The notes beneath the pieces were generated by a model. The model searched no databases and had not been told where the DNA came from. It saw only the letters and a program-made list of their open reading frames with translations. The position numbers were made by a program, and so were the translations under genes. This document shows positions 13,216 to 23,373 of a stretch of DNA of 64,000 nt, piece after piece. How positions within the stretch are numbered: the stretch's first letter is position 1; every line of letters begins with the position of its first letter. Source of the DNA: Lumbricus rubellus. Lineage: Eukaryota; Annelida; Clitellata; Crassiclitellata; Lumbricidae. Location of the stretch: the NCBI GenBank assembly GCA_945859605.1, contig OX243811.1, positions 31,111,453-31,175,452 on the forward strand. The letters are read 5' to 3'.

Positions 13216-13614
13216 TTAAATTCTATGACGACGCGGTAGCAATTCTATAACGACGCGGTAGCAAGTAAACATCATGGATTTTACGCGTGAGGGTCGGTTA
13301 GGGCTCAGGTTAGGCGTCGTGAGGGTCGGTTAGGGTTAGTTTTAGGGTTAGTGCAGTCATTCTGCTGAAATTGAAGCTGGATTGATGAACAATAATTTTT
13401 AATGACAAATTGAATAAAAATATTTGCGGACGACATAGAAGCGAAATTTATCGAACAAATTCTTGCCTAAACAGAAGCTGGATCGATTAAAAGAATTCTC
13501 GGCAAACTAGAAGTTGGATTTATGGGCTCTATTATGCGCGGATCTTTTGCCGACATGATGTTTACTTGCTACCGCGTCGTTATAGAATTGCTACCGCGTC
13601 GTCATAGAATTTTA
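13216..13614. mobile_element. Foldback element with about 61-bp inverted termini and telomere-like core
   Basis: Positions 13216-13276 and 13554-13614 are near-perfect reverse complements. Each terminal repeat holds two copies of a GACGCGGTAGCAA-type unit. The core (about 13285-13350) has several GGTTAGGG words, like degenerate telomere repeats. It has no coding capacity. I could not define a clear target duplication. Confidence 0.75.
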
Positions 13615-13873
13615 CCTATTGTGCCTCAACACGTAAATTTTTTTAATGCTGACCATTAACTTTAGGCTGTATAATTTTTACAGCTGTTTCTATACCTCTG
13701 CCTGAAGAGACCAAAAAGTATATTGCACTTTCATTTCAAGTTTTGGAGATGCATAAAAATGTTGGGTTTGTGCTTCAGATTATTGAAGTAAGTTGTAACA
13801 ATAAATTAGCATCAGGTGAATTATATTTGTTTCCTGAAATCATCTGAAACATTTGCCGTTGAACTATTTGCAG

Positions 13874-16800
13874 ATGGCATCCGTTGGTGACGTTGTCTTA
13901 CCTGGTGATCCGGTGACTTGTTTTAGTGAAGTCAATGCTGAAACAAAAGTTCTTATTGGTCCTGGACTACGACAGGAATCGAATAGAGTTATCGCAGTTA
14001 AGCCGGGTATTCTTATGAAAGGACAAAAGAACACGTATTGGATTGACAGTCATGAGAAGCGGGTAAAAAACTCTTGATGCTTATATATCATTTGTAATTC
14101 ACAGTTTGTATTCAAGTGCTGAGGTTTAGTTATCTTTATTTCCATTGATGTTTGAGTCATTTTGAGCCTGCACTTAACATTCCGTTTAGTAAAAATGTTT
14201 ACTCATTTTAGTCCTCATCATTTTTCAAGATATGTTGCATTATAAAATAATTTTAAAATTATATTACCCATTATGTTGCAATATAAAATAATTAAAATAT
14301 TATATATTAAACATTGCAGCATAAAATTTTGGTTTCCATTTTATCACTTGCCATAATAACAATAAGGCTTACAGCATGAACTCAATCAGTTATTAAATTT
14401 CAATTACAGGTGATATTACTGTTTGGTTTTTGTCATTTCTCAGTCAATCAGTCATAATTTGTATAGCGCCCCTTCGATGTACCTACTCAGAGGCGCTCCC
14501 AGCCGAGATCAAGCGAAAAAAACAGTCTTCAACAGGTTGTGAAATTGAGAACAGCTTGGTAGGTGTCGCATAGTCTAGAGCTCTGATATTACTTACAGTT
14601 ACTGTCTGGTCTGCATCATGTCATTTGTGGTACATATTACTGATTGGTTTTGTGATATTTGTAGTACATATTACTGACTGGTTTTGCATTTGTAGTACAT
14701 TCCTGTAAAAGGTGATACCGTAATTGGAATTGTGACAGCAAAGACTGCCGAGGGTTTCAAACTCGATATTGGAGGAAGTGAACACGCATCTTTATCGTTT
14801 TTAGCATTCGAGGGAGCTAGTAAACAGAACAGACCTGACGTTGCAGTACGTTGTAACTTCTGCTTCTTTGTACTTTTAACTGTAAATTAAAGTGAGCAAA
14901 CCTGCAGAGAAATGTATTTCAACATTTGGAAAATAAGTTCAGTAAATTTTTCTGAAGTGAAGATGTTGATTTGTGAATAAAATTTGTTTGTTTGTAAAAT
15001 TTAAAATTTTGAAGATTAGTTAAATATGTTTTTTTCTTTGTAAGTCATAAATATTGTTTTGTTGAATCAATTGCAAATATAGTTCAAATTTTGCTCCATA
15101 ACGTACAATTATGGATCATTGAACTGAAGGCTGGATATTTTGCTGAAATTTGTTTTTAGATAGATGACATAGTCTATGCAAGACTTCTCTTAGCAAACAA
15201 AGACATGGAACCTGAGTTAGTCTGTATTGACGGCACTGGGAAGAGTCGGGGCCTCGGTGTATTACGCGGCGGTGGCTTTCTGCTGCGTACTTCTGTAAGC
15301 CACGCACGAAGGTAATTTTAAATATCTTATCCACAGGTTAATCTGGTAGTTGATGTAATCCTCTTAAGAACAGGGCTGAAAGTGGTTTGGAAAAGTTGCC
15401 GGGTCTCACTTTGGCAGACGAGCACGCCTTTGACTCGTACATTTTTCTGACGACGTTTTTTAAAGTAATTTGCTCAAAATTATCCAAAATCCTACCATTT
15501 TTACCTAATTTTGGCACCTGGCGACCATTTTAGCGACCCTGCTGAGACCCGGCAACAGCAGGTCTGGAAAATCGATGCCGGGTCCCAGACCCGGACCGAC
15601 CCGGCTCACTTTCAGCCCTGCTTAAGAATGCTTTGTCTCTGTTATCAGTTCCGTTGTATAATGTATAAAGAAATGGATGATGACACACCAATGCATTGCC
15701 TATCTGCAATCCAGCTGCATGTCAATGTGATGTGAAAAAGTTGACTTAAATTATTATTTTAGTGTGCCCTGAGCTTTAATAAATTTATTTATCGTAGTAT
15801 ATTACATTATCTGACAGAGTCCATTTTTTGTCTTAATTCAAAACATAAACTCGACTCTGATTCAAATCATATTTCCGGCTTAAGGTTTTCTGCTTGAGGT
15901 TTTCCCCAGTAAATTTTTGAACCACATTCTAAAACTAGTTTTTTTGTTTGTTAGAGTTACTACAGTCAGTGCCAGATTAACTATGGCGCAACTGGCGCAC
16001 TTGCGCCAGGCCTTCTTTCGCGGGTAAATAAAAATTTGAAAAAACATTGAGAAATCCGATTTATCCGATCGAATTTGTTTATACATTTTATAAGTCACAG
16101 TCCGGCTTATTTAAAATGTTTAATTTCTAAAACAGCATTGAATATAAAATATGGTGGCATTGTAAAAACAGGCCTTCTGCAGTACTACTACTATAATGAT
16201 GACGTAGGCCTACTAATTAATTTTGTACTGTAATGATGACGTATGACGTAATCAATTTATGCGCGGATGGACCCCATCACCAAATAAAATATAGATATGC
16301 GTACGGTACAGACGACACAGTGCATGTTCCATGTAATATTATTATCTAGCCTACTATTTAGTGTTTATGTAGCTGCTTATTTCTATTTTTAAATAAATCC
16401 GCACTGCAGCAAACACTGGGAAATGACAAATTGCAGAAAAATGAAACTAGAACAGATGCTGTAAATTTGGTTTAAAAATTGGTAAAGCGTGAAACTGCCT
16501 TCTTAACATCTTTTTGGAGCACCATACTAGAGCGAATAAATGAAACATCTAAACTTCTTCAATCAGTAAGAATAGATTTTGGCACAGCTGTAGCTCTCTT
16601 AAAGTCACTGTTGGAATTTCTAACTTCGCAGAGACATAATTTTGAGCAATACAATGACCAAGCCAATAATTTCTGCAGTAAAACTAAAGACTTTGAAGAA
16701 AAACGAGCACGCTGCCCTAAACGTAAAGCTGATGACAGTGATGAACCAGCTGCTGTTTTGACAGGCAAAGAACATTTTTGAACAGTTGAACTGTAACAAG

Positions 16801-17848
16801 TAAAATTTAAAAAATCTCCTAGGATTCTATCACAGCTTCATTTTGTGTTCATAAATTATTAAAGTATGTTTTTCTATATAACTAATTTTCCCCCATTTTT
16901 TATAATTTGATTGGATAGAGGGCCTACTTTAGTTTTGTTGCATTGTTTGCGCCAGGCCTCTAAAAAGTTAGTCCGGCACTGACTACAGTAGTTTGCTTTT
17001 TAACATGCTAGACTTTAAGGCCTGAGATTTCGCTCTCCAATGCCTCATGAAGTTAATTCAGGGTCTTTGCTCCATGAGTACTCAAAGTTAGCAAACTTGG
17101 CTACATTTTAAGATGTAATGTATAGCTGGTAGGGAAATTTTTTGAATTAATTTGGAATAACTTCATACAAATACAATTGTTTGCTAATTTTCCATGGTTG
17201 ACTGGTAGACCGGATTACTGGTCTAGTTCATTCAATTTTCGAAATTGAGCTGTGCTGCAATAATCAAAATATACTTACGAGTGACCAAGTTTATAGTACA
17301 GCTGAAGTCCTTCCTTCACATCTTAGTCATGAATGCGATGCTGTTGATGATTGATGACTGCCTGTTTGTCCGACTATTGTGATTGCTTCTTACCTCTGCA
17401 TTTGGGTTCACGTTCCAGTTATGAAGTTGATCGGTTGTTGAGGCATATTATTGAGGAGGAGAAGTTGTCGGGTTGTTGAACTATTTATTGTTAGGACGTC
17501 AGTTCAATATATTCTCCAAAGTTCAGAGTATTGCCTCTGAGAACCTTTACAATTAAATTATAGTTACTATGTTGTCAATAAATACATTGATTAAATCTTA
17601 ATCATTATGACTGTCTTTAATAAATACATTAATTCAATCATGGTGATTCTGCTTTTAACTGATGTTTTTCTTTTGGTTTTTACAGGATGCTTCAGTCAGA
17701 TTCATTGCTCTCGAAAACAGTTGGAAAGACGTTGCCATTTGAATTTGCGGTTGGATTAAACGGCAGGATTTGGATCAATGGACGTTCGACCCAGGAAACA
17801 ATAGAAATTGTCCGAAGAATTAGTGACGCTGAAGTACTGCGACAGTAA
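13874..17848 (+). CDS. EXOSC3: Exosome complex component RRP40 (EXOSC3), four exons
   Basis: This is one of the three S1/KH cap subunits of the RNA exosome, needed for 3'-5' processing and decay of rRNA and other RNAs in nucleus and cytoplasm. Coding exons: 13874-14062, 14696-14845, 15160-15311 and 17686-17848 (TAA at 17846-17848), giving 217 residues. All introns are GT/AG and all phases join (0, 0, 2). Conserved family blocks are VVLPGDPV near the N-terminus, YWIDSHEKR then [16 protein letters not shown] (start of the S1 domain), [32 protein letters not shown], and GLNGRIWI (KH region) near the C-terminus. The N-terminus is shorter than in human EXOSC3. An AG directly precedes the ATG, so a 5' UTR intron is possible. 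Intron 3 is 2.4 kb and holds two hAT-type insertions. Confidence 0.93.
14455..14510 (-). repeat. SINE/LINE 3'-tail fragment
   Basis: Read on the minus strand, this gives the GCGCTATACAAAT-type tail with the preceding GAGCGCCTCTGAGTAGG block. The same block is seen in the SINEs at 127-345 and 28395-28590. It lies in EXOSC3 intron 1. Confidence 0.5.
15371..15620. mobile_element. Non-autonomous hAT-like MITE in EXOSC3 intron 3
   Basis: This 250-bp element has termini CAGGGCTGAAAGT and its exact reverse complement. It is flanked by identical 8-bp duplications CTTAAGAA (15363-15370 and 15621-15628), the hAT signature. It is non-coding. A related end with GACCCGGCTCACTTTTAGCC lies near 18040-18125. 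Confidence 0.85.
15967..16981 (+). mobile_element. Degenerate hAT transposon in EXOSC3 intron 3
   Basis: Termini are CAGTGCCAGATTAACT and, inverted, CAGTGCCGGACTAACT. Each is followed inward by a GCGCCAGGCC block. The 8-bp target duplication ACTACAGT is intact on both sides (15959-15966 and 16982-16989). At 16479-16781 an open stretch of about 100 codons contains [18 protein letters not shown] and [13 protein letters not shown] basic sequence. This resembles the middle of hAT/ZMYM1-type transposases; the dimerisation domain is absent, so it is a remnant. Confidence 0.8.
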
Positions 17849-19459
17849 CAATGCTGATTACAGACAGTTGTAAAATATGCAAATTTTAGCTAAGTAAAAT
17901 GTAATAGACCGCGCTAAGAAGACGAATCTGTTGTTTGAAGATGTTTTAATTTCATGCTGCAACAGAGTTCTCAGTTCCTGATCAATTTGTATTCAGAGTT
18001 TGTATCCTGTGTTTGTTTGAGGTGTTCTACAGTTCAGCATCCAATCAGGCAAACCCGGGTAAAAACCTGGCCAAAGGCAGGTCACGAATGCTGGGTCACA
18101 GACCCGGCTCACTTTTAGCCCTGCACTGATAATTTCTTTTTGAGTTTCCACAGTGCAGGGTAGCACTTTAAGATGTCATCTAACAAAATTACTCGATTAT
18201 TTAAGTGCTGAGAAAAAGATTGGTTTCAGATTTAAATAAATAAGAATAGAATTAGGCCTACAGTAATTATTTCTTTACATATCAAGTTCAGCAACAATGT
18301 TCTGCTGCTGCTGGACTATTATGATTAATAATTGCAGACGTGAGTACAGTTATATATAAGCTTCATTTGCAGCATTGGAATCGGCTTATCCTTGTTGCCC
18401 AAGACGGTCCTGAATTGCTGACCAGGTCACAATTAGCAGAAATTGTAATGACTCATGAATGGTACACAAAAAACATGCAAGAACTACCAAACTATCAAAA
18501 TTGGGAAGCAATGTAGTGATGTTGTGCTAAGTGTCCAAGGAGCAAAACAGTTTGAAATTTGAAAAATGGCACTAGAGAGAAGCCACAAATTCAATTGTGC
18601 AAAAATGGTATTCATACAAATGTTAAAAGTAAATTACACTCCATAATTTATAATGATCATGGTATCATATATTATGGCAGTAAATAATAACATTTATGAT
18701 CGTATATTAAATGAGTAATTATAAGTTTATATCACGATATATTATAAACAGTTCATGCAAAACAATAACGTATTAACTAAAAACTATTATTTTGTCAAAT
18801 TTTCGGGAGGGTATATCATTTTATGAGTACCGGTAGGTGAAGACTGGAGAATGCCATAGATATTAAACACACCCATCTGTATTCAACTGCAACACTAGAC
18901 CTACATACATAGTTTTGAATGATTTTTATAACGCAACCACCTTCACCAAATGTCACAGTGCATGGACCCATTATAATAGTTGACTCCCGATATACGTCTC
19001 TGCGACTTCGATACTACTTAGTATTTAGCGATTTTATAAGGCGACATTCTTCACTATGAATCACTATGAATGTGTTCACGTGAGCGTTCGTTATCAAGAT
19101 TCCTGTGCATGAACCTTCCTGAGCCGTTTTCACCATAGGATAGGTGCAAACGGTGCGGCACACCAAGGACTCACTCCTCCACCGAATTTTGTTGCTAGGT
19201 CCTATTTCCTAAATGTTGTGGCCTATAAAAATCTCTGCAACACCGTACACGGGGCCCATGTGGTAGACCTACCTTTATGCACCGACATTCGCAGAACCTT
19301 ATCAACGGCCCTAGGCCTATAGCTGGACCCTTGGTAGCTCCAAGTCTCCATCTGAATCTGACTTCTAGTCAGTGTAGTCCCGAATTGAATGCGATCCAGC
19401 ATAATTATAGGCCTACATTAATTTCCTACACCGCTGCCTAATCCACTATAGAGGCCTAT
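17849..19459. other. Gene-poor spacer
   Basis: Between EXOSC3 and the amine receptor I find no supported gene. Around 18040-18125 lies a fragment related to the MITE at 15371-15620. The rest is AT-rich unique-looking sequence. Confidence 0.6.
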
Positions 19460-21136
19460 TTAATTGTTCCTAGCATACTGAACGAGCGACCGTTGTAACC
19501 TTTTCACCCGAGGTCGAGTACGGCCACGGTGGCGGCAGCAGCAGCAGACGAGCCGGTGAAAAGCCTTGCGGAAGTCGTTAGAGCAGAGACCGTACAGCAG
19601 AGGGTTGACCGCCGAGTTGCAGTAGCCGAGCCAGAAGAAGACGGCGAAGACGGTGTGCGGCGTACAGTCGACGCAGAACGCTCCCAACAGATAGACGGTG
19701 AAGAACGGCGCCCAGCAGAGAACGAAGCACCCGACGACGATGCCCACCGTCTTCGCCGCCTTCTTCTCGCGGTTCAGTCGACGAAGCTGGTTTCGAACCT
19801 GGAAGACGGTCTTCGTCGTCGTATTTCGCGATCCTCCTCCTCCAACTTGTCCTACTTGTCCTCCTCCTTGTCCTCCTGCTCCTTGTCCTCCTCCTTGTCC
19901 TGCTCCTCCTGCGCCGCCGCTACTGCTAGCGACATCTGGAGACGACGGTTCCGATCCGGCGATCGAGCAAAGACTTTCGGCTGACGGAAGAACGTAGACG
20001 GAGGACCGGAAGTGAAACGGGTCTAGGGCCAGCTGAGATCGCAGCTGGGTCATTCGACGTGATGACGACGCACCCTCTGTGATCCCACTGCAGCTCTGCA
20101 TTGACATGCATGCGACACTTGAGTTACTACTACCACCGCGGTGAACGCGAAGGGTAAGGTCGCGGGGCGCCGCCGCCGCCGATGATGATGACGGGGTACC
20201 TGTAGACGTGGGACATTTCGTGGCAACCACCCCTCGGCGCAGTGCACTGGTGGCGATGATGGCCGTGCGGTAGATGCGGATGTAGAAGAAGACCATGAAG
20301 AGCATTGGAAGCCAGAAGGACCCGGACGCAGAGTAGATGATGTAGCTTGCCTCCGACGTCAGTGCGCACTTCGGAGGTGCGTGCGAACAGTCCTCCGTGT
20401 GAGAAGAGTCAGAGGCGCTCTGAAGATGATCTTCCTTGAACGTGGTAGATCGAGCGTGTCCGGGATAGCGAACTGTCGAGTTGCACGACATGCCGGTAAC
20501 CAACTCGAGATCAGTAGTCCAGTTCGCTGTGGCGCTAGGCTCTTCCATTCGGGTGTTGTTTGACGCGTGGTCGTTGCTGGCATTTTCGTTCCAGCCGAGG
20601 AGTGGCGGAATGGCAATGCAGAAGGACAGCACCCAGACGACAACGACAAACACCCGGGCTCTGGATCGGGTCATCAGCGCCGGGTATCGGATCGGTCGGC
20701 TGACGGCGAGGAATCTATCGAGGCTGATGGCGCAGAGGTTGAGGATGGACGCCGTGCACAGCCAGACGTCAATGGCCAGCCACGCGCTGCACCAGACCAT
20801 TCCAAACGGCCAGTAGCCCAGCACCTCGTTGGCGCTCGAAAACGGAAGCACGGCCAACCCGAGCAGGAGGTCGGCCACGGCGAGGGAGATGATGAAGGTG
20901 TTGGTGACGGAACGCAACTTCCGGTCGGTGAGGACGGACACGATGACGAGGCTGTTTCCGGCGATCACCAGCAGGTCCAGAGCCACCAGCAAGGTCACCG
21001 GAAGTCCGAAGCTGACGACGGAGGTCAGAGCATCCATGGCTTCGTCACGTTCAGTTGGACAGGTGACTGAGCGGATGGACAGGCTACAGTCGTCTGAAGT
21101 GACCCAACTGTGTGCTCGCCAGTCGTTCATGGCCAT
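19460..21136 (-). CDS. Intronless biogenic-amine GPCR, dopamine D2-like group
   Basis: This is a 558-residue seven-helix rhodopsin-family receptor at the plasma membrane, most like D2-type dopamine and other aminergic receptors. Visible landmarks: N61 in TM1, D89 in TM2 (LAVADLL), amine-anchoring D123 in TM3 (AIDVWLCTASILNLCAIS), DRF at 140-142 in place of DRY, TM5 serines S269, S271 and S273, CWAPF at 474-478 in TM6, and NPLLY at 511-515 in TM7. C116 and C257 can form the conserved loop disulfide. The C-tail is short with CCCC at 531-534, a likely palmitoylation site. The third intracellular loop is long (about 175 residues) with a Gly/Gln-rich run near 406-436; a long ICL3 with a short tail suggests Gi coupling. 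The second extracellular loop is unusually long (about 75 residues) with N-glycosylation sites. No intron is seen. The ligand cannot be decided from sequence. Confidence 0.9.
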   Translation of the reverse strand: MAMNDWRAHSWVTSDDCSLSIRSVTCPTERDEAMDALTSVVSFGLPVTLLVALDLLVIAGNSLVIVSVLTDRKLRSVTNTFIISLAVADLLLGLAVLPFSSANEVLGYWPFGMVWCSAWLAIDVWLCTASILNLCAISLDRFLAVSRPIRYPALMTRSRARVFVVVVWVLSFCIAIPPLLGWNENASNDHASNNTRMEEPSATANWTTDLELVTGMSCNSTVRYPGHARSTTFKEDHLQSASDSSHTEDCSHAPPKCALTSEASYIIYSASGSFWLPMLFMVFFYIRIYRTAIIATSALRRGVVATKCPTSTGTPSSSSAAAAPRDLTLRVHRGGSSNSSVACMSMQSCSGITEGASSSRRMTQLRSQLALDPFHFRSSVYVLPSAESLCSIAGSEPSSPDVASSSGGAGGAGQGGGQGAGGQGGGQVGQVGGGGSRNTTTKTVFQVRNQLRRLNREKKAAKTVGIVVGCFVLCWAPFFTVYLLGAFCVDCTPHTVFAVFFWLGYCNSAVNPLLYGLCSNDFRKAFHRLVCCCCRHRGRTRPRVKRLQRSLVQYARNN

Positions 21137-21264
21137 AGGCCTTTATTTTGGAGGCATTCAACTGCAAACTGAAAGCAACGAACGTTTTTCATTGAAGGCC
21201 CTCATCTCGATGCAGAATTAGGCCTATACGGCTCTACGACAAGAGAGGGTGGGCTATAGGCCCT

Positions 21265-23373
21265 AGACTAATCTTCTGTTTGAAAACAATCGTAACCATA
21301 TCTGCGTGTAGCCTATACCCACTGTTTGAAAACAATCGAAGCCATAGGTCTATATAGACCTGCGTCTGCTCTTTTGTTTGACAATAATTATCAACTAGGG
21401 CTGTTGATTTAATCGCGTTAACGCGTGCGATTAACGCGTTAAAAAAATTTGCGATTAAAAATTTTAACGCATTAATCGCACGCGTTAATTAGATCTGATT
21501 AAAATGGAATCAGAGGCAGAAAAACTCGTTTTAAACGGAAGGCTCATACTTAAAACTAGTGATACATTCTTTGGCAATAATTCCAAAAAAGAATTTGAGT
21601 ATAATTATCGTAGCAATTCTTGCTCAATCATCGCCTGCACCCGAACCATAACATATGCAATTAGGCATTTAACGCTAGCGATGAGCCGTCGATATCGGCC
21701 GCATCGCTTCGTCCACTAAGGTTGTTTCTTCACCCCGTCAGACTACGTTGGTTGAACTCCAGGAGATGGCGAGACCAATGGATCCAGGTTTCAAATGGTA
21801 AAATGTTTACAGAAGGACAACTGAGACGAAGTTTGGCAAGAACCGCAACCTCTTGTGAAACATTGTGACCAAATAATGAGATTCAATAGTAGACCTACCA
21901 TTGTTAATTAATAATCCCTTGAACCGACCAATGTAAATAAACTGGTCTGCCTATACAATTGTCTGAATAAACAATTAATTTTATAGTCAGAAAACGTTTG
22001 TCTAATGTTCACATTAATTTTAGGCCTAGGCCGATATCATTTTAATTAAAGCTAGGTGGCTCAAATGAAAAAATAACGGATTTTGAACAGTTGACTGCTT
22101 TGAACTGTTTTTCAATTTTGTCTGTCATACAAAACTGCTCAATAAACTAAATGCAGAAATTCAATGGGCCTCAGCCAAAGGTTACTGAATATGTTTGCAA
22201 TAGAAAGAATGCATTCAGACATTGAAATTTTATGCTTCAGGGGTCCTTAGAAAATAGTAAGATTAATATATTTGACGGAAATGCATTGCGATTAATTTGC
22301 AGTTAATTGCGATTAAAAAAATTAATCGCGCGATTAATTTCGATTAAAATTTTTAATCGAACAACAGCCCTAATTTCAACCATAGGCCTATCTAGCCTAC
22401 GTATGCGCTTTTGTATGAAAACAATCGTTATCATATCTAGGCTACGTATACACTTCTGCTTGAAAACAATCGTAACCATATCTATAGCCTATGTATAGCC
22501 TACTCTTCTGTTTGAAAACAATCGTCACCATAGCTACGTATGCTCTTCTGTTTGAAATCAATCGTAACCATATCTACGTATGCTCTTCTGTTTGAAATCA
22601 ATCGTAACCATATCTACGTATGCTCTTCTGTTTGAAAACAATCGTCACCATAGCTACGTATGCTCTTCTGTTTGAAATCAATCGTAACCATATCTATAGG
22701 CCCTACGTGTGCTCTTCTGTTTGAAATCAATCGCAACCATATCTACGTATGCTCTTCTATTTGAAAACAATGGTCACCATATCTACGTATGCTCTTCTGT
22801 TTTAAAACAATCGCAACCATATCTACGTATGCTCTTCTGTTTGAAAGCAATCGTAACCATATCTACGTATGCTCTTCTGTTTGAAGATAATCGTAACCAT
22901 ATCTACGTATACTCTTCTGTTTGAAAACAATCGTCACCATAATAATCTACGTATGCTCTTCTGTTTTAAAACAATTGTCACCATATCTACGTATGCTGTT
23001 CTGTTTGAAAACAATCGTCACCATAGCTACGTAATTACGTATACACTTCTATTTGAAAACAATCGTCACCATATCTACGTATGCTCTTCTGTTTGAAGAC
23101 AATCGTAACCATATCTAGGCCTACGTATGCTCTTCTGTTTGAAGACAATCGTGATCATATCTACGTATGCTCTTCTGTTTGAAAACAATCGTAACCGTAT
23201 CTACGTATGCTCTTCTGTTTGAAAACAATCGTTACCATATCTACGTATGCTCTTCTGTTTGAAAACAATCGTTACCATAGCTACGTATAGCCTGCTCTTC
23301 TGTTTGAAAAAATTCGCAACCATAATTTGTCTACGTATGCTCTTCTGTTTGAAAACAATCGCAACCATATGTA
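21265..23373. repeat. 40-bp minisatellite, split by a hAT element
   Basis: A 40-bp unit containing CTACGTATGCTCTTCTGTTT and GAAAACAATCGTAACCAT repeats about 25 times at 22373-23373. About three more degenerate copies lie at 21265-21395. Copies differ by point changes and by GGCC-type insertions. The two parts were one array before the insertion at 21396-22372. Confidence 0.9.
21396..22372. mobile_element. hAT-like element inserted into the 40-bp minisatellite
   Basis: Termini are TAGGGCTGTTG and its reverse complement CAACAGCCCTA. Dense ATTAATCGC/GCGATTAA words follow inward on both sides, as in widespread hAT elements. The likely 8-bp duplication (TTATCAAC against ATTTCAAC) is imperfect. 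An open stretch of about 70 codons near 21504-21719 does not look like transposase. The 977-bp element looks non-autonomous. Confidence 0.75.

Larger units (their letters stand above)
11292..13873. other. Intergenic region between divergent SZT2 and EXOSC3
   Basis: This 2.6-kb stretch separates the start codons of SZT2 (minus) and EXOSC3 (plus) and must hold both promoters. I see no TATA box I trust. It contains a tRNA-derived SINE (about 12427-12640), a foldback element (13216-13614) and, near 11765-11890, a dispersed repeat whose core TTAGCGTCGC recurs near 34265-34385. No further gene is supported. Confidence 0.6.
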
